Part shown: positions 1 through 7,194 of the stretch, in pieces
Layout: every line of letters begins with the position of its first letter
Position numbering within the stretch: position 1 is the first letter of the stretch
Assembly (NCBI GenBank): GCA_030667105.1
Contig: DAOUWN010000010.1
Location: 1 to 15,013, forward strand
DNA length: 15,013 nucleotides
Reading direction: 5' to 3'
From: Deltaproteobacteria bacterium
GTDB lineage: Bacteria; Desulfobacterota; Desulfobacteria; C00003060
Program-made: the position numbers and the translations under genes
The notes under the pieces: generated by a model
What the model saw: the letters and a program-made list of their open reading frames with translations, nothing else
Told to the model about the DNA's origin: nothing
Database searches by the model: none

Positions 1-25
1 GATCCTGCTGAATTGGCATGAAAAC

Positions 26-72
26 GATTCCTAATCCTTGCGCCGCCAGTTCGATTCTGGCCGGGGGCACCA
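26..72 (+). tRNA. 3' half of a tRNA, possibly tRNA-Arg (CCT); partial or displaced
   Basis: The sequence shows a T-arm with stem 45-49 paired to 57-61 and loop TTCGATT, then a 7-nt acceptor strand CGGGGGC, discriminator A and an encoded CCA ending at 72. Just upstream, 28-34 (TTCCTAA) reads as an anticodon loop with anticodon CCT (Arg). It is flanked by a stem 23-27/35-39 with one C-C mismatch, and a 5-nt variable region follows. Bases 1-22 do not form a D-arm, and the bases where the 5' acceptor should end do not match CCCCG. Either the 5' half is missing or degenerate, or only a 3' tRNA end is present here, as at an integration site. The amino acid identity is a guess. Confidence 0.5.
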
Positions 73-123
73 ACTCCCCTCTTTTCCGCGCCAGTTTTTC
101 GATGCAAAGCCCTTGGAGTATCT

Positions 124-303
124 ATGCGTGACTTTCGTCGCATAAGCCATCCTAGAAGCACCGAACCAGAAAAGCTGTCAACCTTTCACGATCGCTCTCC
201 ATCAAACAAGGAATTTAAACCGGTAAAACTCAATGCATTTAGCCTTAAGACTTCAGAAGAGATCGAAAGTGCGGGAGCGTCATCCCCAGGTGGAGTGGCG
301 TGA
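124..303 (+). CDS. possible small protein, 59 aa, unrecognised
   Basis: An ATG at 124 follows a GGAG motif at 5-nt spacing and opens a 59-codon frame ending in TGA at 301-303. The predicted peptide begins MRDFRRISHP and is basic in its first half, with no membrane segment, signal peptide or cysteine. The second half contains a short acidic run (KTSEEIE) and ends in a Gly/Ala/Ser-rich tail. I recognise no family. It sits between a tRNA 3' end and the convergent HU gene, where short chance frames are common. The ribosome binding site is the main support. Confidence 0.22.
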   Translation: MRDFRRISHPRSTEPEKLSTFHDRSPSNKEFKPVKLNAFSLKTSEEIESAGASSPGGVA

Positions 304-322
304 AATTGCACTGGTTACTGGA

Positions 323-601
323 CTATTTGTTACCCACTCCTTCCTTCAGTTCCTTGCCACACTTAAAGAAGGGTAGCTTCTTCGGTGGCACGTGGGTGTG
401 CACACCACTTTTGGGGTTTCTCCCCGTGTACTCTTTGTATTTTTTTACGTAGATGCTACAGAAACTCCTTATTTCGACCCGGTCTCCCTTTGCGAGAGCT
501 TTGGACATCTCTCCGAAAAACAGGTTAACGACTTCGATGGATTTTGTTTTTGTTAGTCCGGTTTCCTTCTTCAGTGCCTCTACGAGATCCGCTTTGTTCA
601 T
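323..601 (-). CDS. HU/IHF-family nucleoid DNA-binding protein
   Basis: This 92-aa protein has the full HU/IHF layout: an N-terminal helical dimerisation region starting MNKADLVEALKKE, a beta saddle, and a DNA-embracing arm with the signature GRNPKSG at residues 60-66. Pro63 there is the residue that intercalates into and kinks DNA. The C-terminal stretch VPPKKLPFFKCGKELKE (71-87) is the usual end of the family. Length is normal for the family (90-100 aa). It would bend DNA non-specifically or at IHF-like sites in the nucleoid. The arm-adjacent segment reads FCSI where FGTF is more usual, and the protein carries two cysteines. The start is firm: AAGGAGGA lies 5 nt upstream of the ATG and a strong promoter precedes it. 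The sequence does not settle whether it is HU or an IHF subunit. Confidence 0.93.
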   Translation of the reverse strand: MNKADLVEALKKETGLTKTKSIEVVNLFFGEMSKALAKGDRVEIRSFCSIYVKKYKEYTGRNPKSGVHTHVPPKKLPFFKCGKELKEGVGNK

Positions 602-606
602 GGGGG

Positions 607-614
607 TCCTCCTT
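607..614 (-). promoter_or_regulatory. strong ribosome binding site of the HU gene
   Basis: On the minus strand this reads AAGGAGGA, nearly the full anti-16S complement, 5 nt before the ATG at 601. It fixes the start of the HU/IHF gene. Confidence 0.85.
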
Positions 615-635
615 CGAAATGCATTTTAAATCAGC

Positions 636-664
636 TTAATAGATGTTTGCTGGTGAGATGTCAA
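636..664 (-). promoter_or_regulatory. sigma70-type promoter for the HU gene
   Basis: On the minus strand TTGACA (659-664, perfect -35) is separated by exactly 17 bp from TATTAA (636-641, a good -10). Transcription would start near 628-630, giving a leader of roughly 28 nt that carries the Shine-Dalgarno site. No operator-like repeat overlaps it, which suits a constitutive housekeeping gene. Confidence 0.75.
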
Positions 665-766
665 GGGATATTGAGGGGTTATCGTGGTTTTTTTGCCTTT
701 CCTTTGAACAGCACACGAGCTAACTCTCTGGCACGCCCCGGGTTGTGACCAAGAGTCAATAATCTG

Positions 767-797
767 ACACATCCCCGGACCACCAAACACATCCCCG
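767..797. repeat. 11-nt direct repeat with 20-bp period
   Basis: ACACATCCCCG occurs at 767-777 and again at 787-797, exactly 20 bp apart, about two helical turns. It lies upstream of the operon that starts at 973. Such spacing fits a tandem binding site for a regulator, but two copies of 11 nt can also be accidental. Confidence 0.45.
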
Positions 798-936
798 CAG
801 GCTTCGTTACTTCATATTCGGACACGCAAGCTATAACACCTTAACATCGTAAAAAATGCCTGTGAGCCGCCTTGCGGCATGATTCCTGCTAGTAAAAGAC
901 GAAGGTGTAGTGTTCCCACGTTTTGAGTTCTCATCA

Positions 937-950
937 CCTCGGTGCCGAGG
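937..950 (+). repeat. small hairpin in the Mla operon leader
   Basis: CCTCG, a GTGC loop and CGAGG form a perfect 5-bp hairpin that ends 10 nt before the AGGAG ribosome site. A second perfect 5-bp hairpin, GCCGC-CTT-GCGGC, lies at 866-878. Neither is followed by a T run, so they are not terminators. They could structure the mRNA leader. Confidence 0.4.
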
Positions 951-972
951 GGAAACAGTAAGGAGCTTCGCC

Positions 973-2286
973 ATGTTGGACGACGTTATAAACAATCCGG
1001 ATCTGAACAGATACCTTACAACCTTTGAAACAGGCCAGACAATCATGGTCGAAGGAGATGATTCTCAGGACCTCTATATTCTCGTTTCCGGGGAGCTGGA
1101 AATCCTCAAGGGCAGCAAGAAAATCTGGGAGATTGCGGAGAGGGGCGCAATCTTCGGAGAGATGTCCTTTCTCATGGGCTCCAAAAGAACGGCTACCGTA
1201 AAGGCAAAAGACGACGTGGAGGCCATCTGCATTCCCAGGAAAAATATCACGGCCTTTCTCAGCGAATTTCCGGGTGTGTCCCGGGAGATAGCCAAGCTTC
1301 TGGCCGAGCGCCTTGGTGAGACAAGCCAGATTCTTCACGGACTCAAGGAGTTTTGTGACCAACTGCCGGATGCCGTTCTATTGACTGATAAGGATGGCAA
1401 CATTTTCTCCTGGAACACTGCTGCCGAAAACCTCTATGGCCTGGACTGGCATGAGATGCACCACAAATCCGTAGAAGACATCTACGTGGAACCGCAGGCC
1501 TACAAAGACTTCCTTGATGAGGTTCAAGCAAGATATTCGGTAAGGGAGAAGATACTGAAGATAAAACATCCTGAAAAGGGCACACGCTTTGTGTCGACGA
1601 GCACTACTTTGCTCTATGATGGTCACCACAACTTCAAGGGGGTTCTCTCCTTAGGCCGAGATGTAACGGCGGTTCAGAATCTGGAAAGGAGATATCGGCG
1701 AGCCAGGTATTGGCTCCTGCCGTCTTTCATATTGCTCGGTCTTCTCTCTGCGGCCATTTTTTTCGGCTATCCCTACTTCTCAAAAGGCTTTGAGACCATG
1801 GATGTCAAGAAACAGGAACTGAGAAATCAGTTAGCCAAAGACTACGTTTTACTTAAGTCACTATTAGCCAATCACTTTGCTGCCGGCGACAGATCCAAAA
1901 CAAGCCAGTTGATGAAGGAGTTTTTTGACGTTCAGGAGAACACTTCAATACCTTACACCGGGCTCATTCTCCTTGATGAGAACAAGAAGGTATTTGATGC
2001 ATATTCTAACACGGAAACAGAAAACAAGAACATGGTGGACAGCAGTTATGCCGGCATAGAGTTTCGGGGTAGTGAAAGGTCTATCCACAGGGTGCTGAGT
2101 CTGTATCGCACAGACAAAGATCATCCAATGGGCTGCAGAGGCATTGAGGTCGCCTTTGAAATACGCAAAGATAATCAGTTTCTGGGCTGGTTGGTTTTCC
2201 AGATGGATGTGGATTTGCTTGCAAAGGCATATGCTCTTGATGAAGAGAGCCTGAAAAAATTCCAATTTAGGCCGCAAAATCCATGA
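973..2286 (+). CDS. membrane sensor: cNMP-binding domain, PAS domain, one TM, extracytoplasmic domain
   Basis: I place the start at the ATG at 973, which has AGGAG at 7-nt spacing. A GTG at 910 would add 21 residues with no ribosome site. The 437-aa protein has a cyclic-nucleotide-binding domain at about 10-115 (FGEMSFLMGSKRTATV at 61-76 matches the phosphate-binding cassette), then a PAS domain at about 128-235 (LPDAVLLTDKDGNIFSWN and GVLSLGRDVT are typical). One membrane helix follows at 246-266, then a C-terminal region of about 170 residues that should lie outside the cytoplasm and may be CACHE-like. No kinase, cyclase, HTH or other output domain is present. The stop overlaps the next ATG (ATGA), so it is translationally coupled to the MlaE permease. 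I infer it senses a nucleotide or redox state and an external signal and acts on the transporter. That function is unproven. Confidence 0.85.
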   Translation: MLDDVINNPDLNRYLTTFETGQTIMVEGDDSQDLYILVSGELEILKGSKKIWEIAERGAIFGEMSFLMGSKRTATVKAKDDVEAICIPRKNITAFLSEFPGVSREIAKLLAERLGETSQILHGLKEFCDQLPDAVLLTDKDGNIFSWNTAAENLYGLDWHEMHHKSVEDIYVEPQAYKDFLDEVQARYSVREKILKIKHPEKGTRFVSTSTTLLYDGHHNFKGVLSLGRDVTAVQNLERRYRRARYWLLPSFILLGLLSAAIFFGYPYFSKGFETMDVKKQELRNQLAKDYVLLKSLLANHFAAGDRSKTSQLMKEFFDVQENTSIPYTGLILLDENKKVFDAYSNTETENKNMVDSSYAGIEFRGSERSIHRVLSLYRTDKDHPMGCRGIEVAFEIRKDNQFLGWLVFQMDVDLLAKAYALDEESLKKFQFRPQNP

Positions 2287-3431
2287 AACGACTGACTGGT
2301 GATCTACAATCGTGCAAGTACGAAGTTTCAGAAAGTGGCCAGGGGGGTATCACACTTCATGTACAGGGAAAGATGGATGCATCCAATGCCGCTACGATGA
2401 TCGAAACGTTTAGTGACCTTGTGAAAGATCGGCAACCACGATCCTTGACCGTGGATCTGCAAAAGGTTACTTACCTGGACGATTTCGGAGCACTGGTCCT
2501 CGTTGAAACAAGAAAGATGATGTCAAATGGGAAGAACCATTTCTGCCTGCAAAATGTCAATGACGAAGCAAGTAAGGTCCTCTCCATACTCAATTTCGAG
2601 TCTCTGGAAAAAGGGGACCCGTTTAGGAAAAAACGTGCTCCCGCCATGTTGATTCGCCTTGGCGAGGCAACCATCCATCATGCTTCAGACCTGAAATTTC
2701 TGCTTTCTTTTATGGGGTCCGTATGCCTGTCACTGCTTCATGTCTGTTCACACCCCAAATCGTTGCGAAGGGACGACACCTTCTTATGCATGCAAAAGAC
2801 AGGGGTTGATGCGCTGCCCATTGTTGGCTTGATCAGCTTCCTCCTCGGTCTGATTATGGCCTTCATGTCTTCGGTTCAACTCAGGCAGTTTGGAGCCGAC
2901 ATCTACGTGGCATCATTAGTAAGCCTTTCAATGACCCGGGAATTAGGACCGATCATGACCGCCATTATCGTTGCGGGGAGATCCGGTTCGGCCTTTGCAG
3001 CCGAAATCGGAACCATGAAGATATCCGAAGAGATCGATGCCCTTTTCACTATGGGATTTGACCCTACAAGGTTTCTGGTTATCCCAAAGATAATCGCTTC
3101 GATAATTGTGGTTCCACTCTTGACGCTGTTTTCCGACGTATTTGCCATAATCGGCGGTCTTGTGGTTGGGATCTTGACACTCGATCTGACTGCCAATGCC
3201 TATATCACCCAGACGATCAAGACCTTAACGCTTTTTGATGTCTTTCTGGGGGTCTTTAAGAGCGGCGTGTTTGCGCTCCTCATAGCCTGGATAGGTTGCC
3301 TCAGGGGTTTCCAGGTCAAAGGCGGGGCATCATCTGTTGGCCAGGCAACTACATCTGCAGTTGTTAGCAGCATTTTCTTGATCATACTGTTTAACTCAGT
3401 CTTTTCGGTCATACTCCGCTACTGGGAGTAA
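2283..3431 (+). CDS. mlaE: MlaE-type ABC lipid transporter permease with N-terminal STAS domain
   Basis: This 382-aa inner-membrane permease belongs to the MCE/Mla lipid transport system, which moves phospholipids between inner and outer membranes. Residues 10-110 form a STAS domain, equivalent to the separate MlaB subunit of E. coli, so this is a natural MlaB-MlaE fusion. Residues 140-382 are the MlaE permease with about five membrane helices. They include the diagnostic cytoplasmic loop GRSGSAFAAEIGTMKISEEI (232-251), the site that couples to the ATPase. The STAS motif reads LDDFG at 65-69, so Asp67 stands where phospho-regulated STAS proteins have Ser. It starts inside the stop codon of the upstream sensor gene and is followed 10 nt later by mlaF. 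Confidence 0.93.
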   Translation: MKRLTGDLQSCKYEVSESGQGGITLHVQGKMDASNAATMIETFSDLVKDRQPRSLTVDLQKVTYLDDFGALVLVETRKMMSNGKNHFCLQNVNDEASKVLSILNFESLEKGDPFRKKRAPAMLIRLGEATIHHASDLKFLLSFMGSVCLSLLHVCSHPKSLRRDDTFLCMQKTGVDALPIVGLISFLLGLIMAFMSSVQLRQFGADIYVASLVSLSMTRELGPIMTAIIVAGRSGSAFAAEIGTMKISEEIDALFTMGFDPTRFLVIPKIIASIIVVPLLTLFSDVFAIIGGLVVGILTLDLTANAYITQTIKTLTLFDVFLGVFKSGVFALLIAWIGCLRGFQVKGGASSVGQATTSAVVSSIFLIILFNSVFSVILRYWE

Positions 3432-3441
3432 AACGCAACTT

Positions 3442-4221
3442 ATGGCGAGACAGGCCGTTATCCAGGTTAGAGATTTGGTTGCCCGATATGGCGAAGATAT
3501 TATCTTTGACCGCGTATCATTCGATGTTTACGAAGGAGAAATATTTGTTGTCCTGGGGGGAAGCGGCTGCGGGAAGAGCACATTGCTAAAACACCTTGTA
3601 GGACTTATCAGCCCCGATTCAGGCCAGGTGATCATTGGCGGTGACGATATTTCCAGGTGTGATGATGCAACATTTCAAAACGTTTTGAAAAAAATCGGAG
3701 TCTTGTACCAGGGCGCCGCTCTTTTTGGTTCCATGACTCTGGCTGAGAATGTGGCCCTACCGATCACAGAGTATACGGATTTACCCCAACGATCTGTGGC
3801 TACCCTGGTCAGGATGAAGCTGGGTTTGGTTGATCTGGATGGCTACGAAAACTATTTGCCATCGGAAATCAGTGGCGGAATGAAAAAGAGGGCCGGACTG
3901 GCAAGGGCCATGGCCCTAAATCCTAAGATCCTGTTCTTTGATGAGCCGTCTGCCGGACTCGATCCCGTAACATCGACTGAACTTGACAACCTCATTATTC
4001 ATCTCAATAGAACCTTCGGGACTACCATAGTTATTGTGACCCATGAGCTTCAGAGTATCTTTGCTGTGGCACACAGAGTTATCATGCTGGACAAGCATGC
4101 CAGAGGAATAATCGCCGAAGGAGACCCGGAATATCTGCGGGATCACAGTCAGAATCCGTTCGTCAGACAGTTTTTTAACCGCCAGACCAAGAAGAACCGG
4201 GATGGGACAGAAGAGAAGTAA
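3442..4221 (+). CDS. mlaF: MlaF-type ABC transporter ATPase
   Basis: This 259-aa cytoplasmic ATPase powers the MlaE permease. All ABC motifs are intact: Walker A GGSGCGKST (39-47), Q-loop Gln90, signature SGGMKKR (144-150), Walker B ILFFDEP with catalytic Glu168 (163-169), D-loop SAGLD (170-174) and switch His201. The signature SGGMKKR, in place of the commoner SGGQ, is characteristic of the MlaF group. The C-terminal tail is basic (RQTKKNRDGTEEK). The start follows the mlaE stop by 10 nt. The only ribosome-site-like motif, GGGAG, lies about 13 nt upstream inside the end of mlaE, so translation is probably coupled. Confidence 0.95.
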   Translation: MARQAVIQVRDLVARYGEDIIFDRVSFDVYEGEIFVVLGGSGCGKSTLLKHLVGLISPDSGQVIIGGDDISRCDDATFQNVLKKIGVLYQGAALFGSMTLAENVALPITEYTDLPQRSVATLVRMKLGLVDLDGYENYLPSEISGGMKKRAGLARAMALNPKILFFDEPSAGLDPVTSTELDNLIIHLNRTFGTTIVIVTHELQSIFAVAHRVIMLDKHARGIIAEGDPEYLRDHSQNPFVRQFFNRQTKKNRDGTEEK

Positions 4222-4262
4222 TTGAATATTGAATCCCAACGCCGAAAACAAAAAGGAAAGTA

Positions 4263-5252
4263 ATGGCTTCCACTAGAATCAAGTTTACGGTGGGGCTATT
4301 TGTGGCGAGCGGAATCGGGTTTGCCTTGATAGCCGTCATCTGGTTGGGCATGTCGCGTTTCTTGGAAAAGGGGCAGTATTACGTGACCTACTTCAATGAA
4401 TCTGTTCAGGGCCTGGATATGGAGGCTCCGGTAAAGTACAGGGGTGTGTCCATAGGCCGGGTTCAAAAAATGGGTGTTGCCCCTGATTCCAAGCTAATAC
4501 AGGTGGTCTTAAAAATCGAGTCCGGTCAGACACTCGATAGTAATATTGTGGCCCAGTTGAAATCGGTAGGTATTACCGGCAGCATGTTCATCGAACTGGA
4601 TCGGAAGAAAAAGGATGAGCCTGACCGGTCTCCTCCCATCAGCTTCCCATCAGAATATCCTATTGTCGCATCAAAGCCGTCGGATATCAGCGAGCTGGTG
4701 AGAGGTATTGACTACGTCCTGAATCAGATAAGGTCTGTGGACCTTAAGGGAATCTCTGAAAAAGTCAAATTGAACCTGGACGACATCAACAAGATGATTA
4801 ACGATGCCGACGTGAAAAGCATCTCAAAAAATCTTGAATCATCCCTCGAAAGTGTGGGTCATATCTTGGACAATCGAAGATGGGAGAATATTCTGGCTTC
4901 GGTTGAAGAGGCGAGTCAATCCCTAAATACCTTGATTGACAAGGCGAACAGGGGGCTGGGTAAAGTCCATGGGATCGTTAACGACAAAGAGGAGACCATC
5001 AAGACAGCTATTGAAGCTTTCAGGAGCGCCATGGAGAATGCCAACACCTTTTTGGAAAAGGGCTCCTCGCTGATCAGCGGAACAGATGATTCATATTCTC
5101 ATCTCAGGCGTTATCTGCTTGTCACAGCTCAGAATCTTGAAAGGGCCAGTGAGAATCTGCAGAGATTAGTAGATCTTCTTGCTGACCAGCCGTCTCAATT
5201 GATGTTCGGACAACCACCGGTTCCACGCAAGGTGGAGATATTGGAAAGGTAA
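4263..5252 (+). CDS. mlaD: MlaD-type MCE-domain substrate-binding protein
   Basis: This 329-aa protein is anchored by one N-terminal membrane helix (residues 8-31) with the rest in the periplasm. The MCE domain spans about 37-115, with the family hallmarks VKYRGVSIGRV (57-67) and VGITGSMFIEL (102-112). MCE domains form hexameric rings that carry lipid to or from the permease. Residues 140-310 are predicted long alpha-helical, which in relatives such as PqiB and YebT builds a tube or needle. At 329 aa it is much longer than E. coli MlaD (about 183 aa), so the helical extension may span more of the periplasm. GGAAAG sits just before the ATG. Confidence 0.92.
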   Translation: MASTRIKFTVGLFVASGIGFALIAVIWLGMSRFLEKGQYYVTYFNESVQGLDMEAPVKYRGVSIGRVQKMGVAPDSKLIQVVLKIESGQTLDSNIVAQLKSVGITGSMFIELDRKKKDEPDRSPPISFPSEYPIVASKPSDISELVRGIDYVLNQIRSVDLKGISEKVKLNLDDINKMINDADVKSISKNLESSLESVGHILDNRRWENILASVEEASQSLNTLIDKANRGLGKVHGIVNDKEETIKTAIEAFRSAMENANTFLEKGSSLISGTDDSYSHLRRYLLVTAQNLERASENLQRLVDLLADQPSQLMFGQPPVPRKVEILER

Positions 5253-5265
5253 ACGGAGGTTTCTT

Positions 5266-5904
5266 ATGGATTGGCACAAGAAGATGTCTATTGTCCTCCT
5301 CAGTCTCCCCCTCCTACTCGGGGCGTGCCTCAACCTTAAACAGCCAAGCCGCAAGATCGACTTCTACACATTGGAATATGACCCGCCCAAAATATCGGGC
5401 CTTGAGCCACTTCCTCTTGTGATCAGGATGGAACATTTCAGTGTGGCTCCTATGTATAATACAAATCGAATCGTTTACAGGGACAGATCATTTAAGAGAA
5501 ATGAATATGTTTATCATCAGTGGCGGGCCAATCCCGGGGACCTTGTCACCCATTTTCTGTGCAGGGACATAAGAGAATCCAGCCTGTTTAAGGCAGTGCT
5601 TTCCAATGATAGCAGGTCGCCTTCCTCATATGCGCTGGAAGGCTCGATAGATGAGTTCTTTGAACGGGACACGGAAGATATCTGGCAGGCGGTGTTATGC
5701 GTGAGCATCACCTTGACGGCAGACAATGAACCGGACATCAGCAAAAGGATAGTATTTCAAAAAACCTATCGTGCCGAAGAGGCCTGTAAACGGAAAAACC
5801 CTCAAGCCCTGGTCGAGGCGGTAAGCCGGGCCATGGCAAAGATATCGGAAGAGATCACCAAAGATATCTATTGTCATTTGGAGTCGAGGTATATTACGCA
5901 TTAA
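5266..5904 (+). CDS. ABC-type transport auxiliary lipoprotein (PqiC/YmbA-like)
   Basis: This 212-aa protein begins with a lipoprotein signal peptide: basic MDWHKK, a hydrophobic core, and lipobox LGAC with Cys21 as the lipidated residue. The motif IDFYTLEYDPP (31-41) and the later RMEHFSVAP and NRIVYRD segments are those of the ABC transport auxiliary family (PF03886), which includes PqiC. These lipoproteins sit in the outer membrane and partner MCE proteins. It is the last gene of the operon, 13 nt after mlaD, with a clear GGAGG at 6-nt spacing. There is no MlaA or MlaC gene nearby, so the lipoprotein probably serves as the outer-membrane end of the system. Confidence 0.85.
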   Translation: MDWHKKMSIVLLSLPLLLGACLNLKQPSRKIDFYTLEYDPPKISGLEPLPLVIRMEHFSVAPMYNTNRIVYRDRSFKRNEYVYHQWRANPGDLVTHFLCRDIRESSLFKAVLSNDSRSPSSYALEGSIDEFFERDTEDIWQAVLCVSITLTADNEPDISKRIVFQKTYRAEEACKRKNPQALVEAVSRAMAKISEEITKDIYCHLESRYITH

Positions 5905-5955
5905 AACGAGAAATTTCCTCCATCAGGCATCAGTGTCATTTATCATCGCAAGCCG

Positions 5956-7194
5956 TCAAAACAGCATAACCTTCACTTCGGCGCCCTCTTCCAACCCTTC
6001 TGAGTCCCTGTCGATCCTGATGAGTCCGTCAGCCTTGACCATGGTATGGATCAGCCCTGATTTTCCAAGAATAGGTTCAGCGCAGAGCCCTTCTCCCCGG
6101 CGCAAGAGCCTTACCCGGACATAGTCCTCCCTGCCCTGAACCGAGGCCAGATTCCGGCTCAGCACGGCAGGCACCTCGTTGGTTTTCCCCAGTTCGTCTT
6201 CACAGAGCCCGCATATCCTTTGAATGGAAGGACGGACCATTACGTGAAAAACGACCATGGCAGATGTCACCTGCCCTGGAATGCCCCATACGGCTTTTTC
6301 CCCGCATCGTGCCAGGATTGTCGGTTTTCCCGGGCTTACCGAAACGCCATGGACCAAGATCTCTGAATCGGGAAGTCCCTGAAGAACCTCCAAGGTGAAA
6401 TCGCGTGAACCCACTGAACTGCCACCTGAGATCAAGACCATGTCAGCCTCGGCCAGGGCTTGCCGGCAGAGGCGGTCCAGGTCATCAAAGTTGTCTTTGG
6501 CAATGCCGAGATAGCGAGGAATTCCGCCTGACAATGGAACAAGACCCGCAAGGGTGTGGGCATTGACATCCCGTAGCTGGGAGAGCCCCGGTGTTTGCTC
6601 AATGGGCACAATCTCATCACCGGAAGATATTATTGCAACAACAGGTTGCCTGTAGACCTCGACGCGGGTCTGGCCCAGGGCGGCCAAGACACCCATTTCT
6701 TGAGGACGTATAGGGCTGCCCTTTGAAAGAATCTTTTCTCCCTTCTTGAGGTCTTCACCCGCCTCCATGACGTGCTGCAAGGGGGCGCCGCTTTTGAAGA
6801 CCTCAAGGGTATGCTCATCAAGGCTCTGGGTGTGTTCCACCATGACCACACAGTCTGCCCCGTGAGGGAGCATCCCCCCTGTGGCGATTCGAACGGCCTG
6901 GCCGGCCTTTACAGGAACGGTGGGAACTTCTCCCATTTCAACAGACCCCACGATGGTAAAAAGGGCCGGCATGCTCTCTGATGCCCCGAATGTGGATTTT
7001 GCCTGAACTGCGTAGCCATCCATCGTGGCACGACTGAAGTCCGGAAGATCGATGTCGGAAAATACATCCCGGGCCAGGATTCGGCCCACAGACTGATCTG
7101 ACGCGAGAACCTCTTCGCCAACGCTCGGAAAGGCGAAAATCAATTTCAGCACCACCTTAAGGGTGGTAACCTTTAAGAAATCCTTTTCAGTCAT
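5956..7194 (-). CDS. moeA: molybdopterin molybdenumtransferase MoeA
   Basis: This 412-aa protein inserts molybdate (or tungstate) into adenylylated molybdopterin. Family motifs are intact: MDGYAV at 58-63, with Asp59 at the E. coli catalytic position; GGMLPHGAD (106-114); SGDEIV (191-196); GGSSVGSRD (257-265); and SPGKP (287-291). The late motif reads GIPGQVTSA (304-312), where LPGNPVSA is usual. Length is normal (about 400-420). Its ATG overlaps the fdhD stop by 4 bp, making it the last gene of the moaE-moaC-fdhD-moeA operon. It converges with the Mla operon, leaving 51 bp and no obvious terminator. It is one of two MoeA proteins in the window. Confidence 0.94.
   Translation of the reverse strand: MTEKDFLKVTTLKVVLKLIFAFPSVGEEVLASDQSVGRILARDVFSDIDLPDFSRATMDGYAVQAKSTFGASESMPALFTIVGSVEMGEVPTVPVKAGQAVRIATGGMLPHGADCVVMVEHTQSLDEHTLEVFKSGAPLQHVMEAGEDLKKGEKILSKGSPIRPQEMGVLAALGQTRVEVYRQPVVAIISSGDEIVPIEQTPGLSQLRDVNAHTLAGLVPLSGGIPRYLGIAKDNFDDLDRLCRQALAEADMVLISGGSSVGSRDFTLEVLQGLPDSEILVHGVSVSPGKPTILARCGEKAVWGIPGQVTSAMVVFHVMVRPSIQRICGLCEDELGKTNEVPAVLSRNLASVQGREDYVRVRLLRRGEGLCAEPILGKSGLIHTMVKADGLIRIDRDSEGLEEGAEVKVMLF

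Larger units (their letters stand above)
602..972. other. gene-poor leader between the HU gene and the Mla operon
   Basis: I see no convincing gene in these 371 bases. The left 60 bases hold the HU promoter and ribosome site. The rest holds an 11-nt direct repeat (767-777 and 787-797), a TATAAC at 832-837 that could be a -10 but lacks a good -35, and two small hairpins at 866-878 and 937-950. The Shine-Dalgarno site for the next operon is at 961-965. It most likely contains the promoter and leader of the Mla operon, but no promoter can be fixed with confidence. Confidence 0.5.

Noticed and set aside
1..72. 3' end of a tmRNA
   Set aside because: The acceptor strand CGGGGGC would need a 5' GCCCCCG, unlike the G-rich tmRNA 5' end, and an anticodon-like loop is present.
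729..746. TGGCAC resembling the -24 box of a sigma54 promoter
   Set aside because: The matching TTGC -12 box is not at the required distance; GGGTTG falls out of register.
910..972. In-frame GTG start for the cNMP/PAS protein
   Set aside because: It has no ribosome site and the extra 21 residues are not domain-like, while the ATG at 973 has AGGAG at 7 nt.
934..1362. Long minus-strand frame inside the cNMP/PAS gene
   Set aside because: It is a shadow of the plus-strand gene, with no recognisable domain and no ribosome site.
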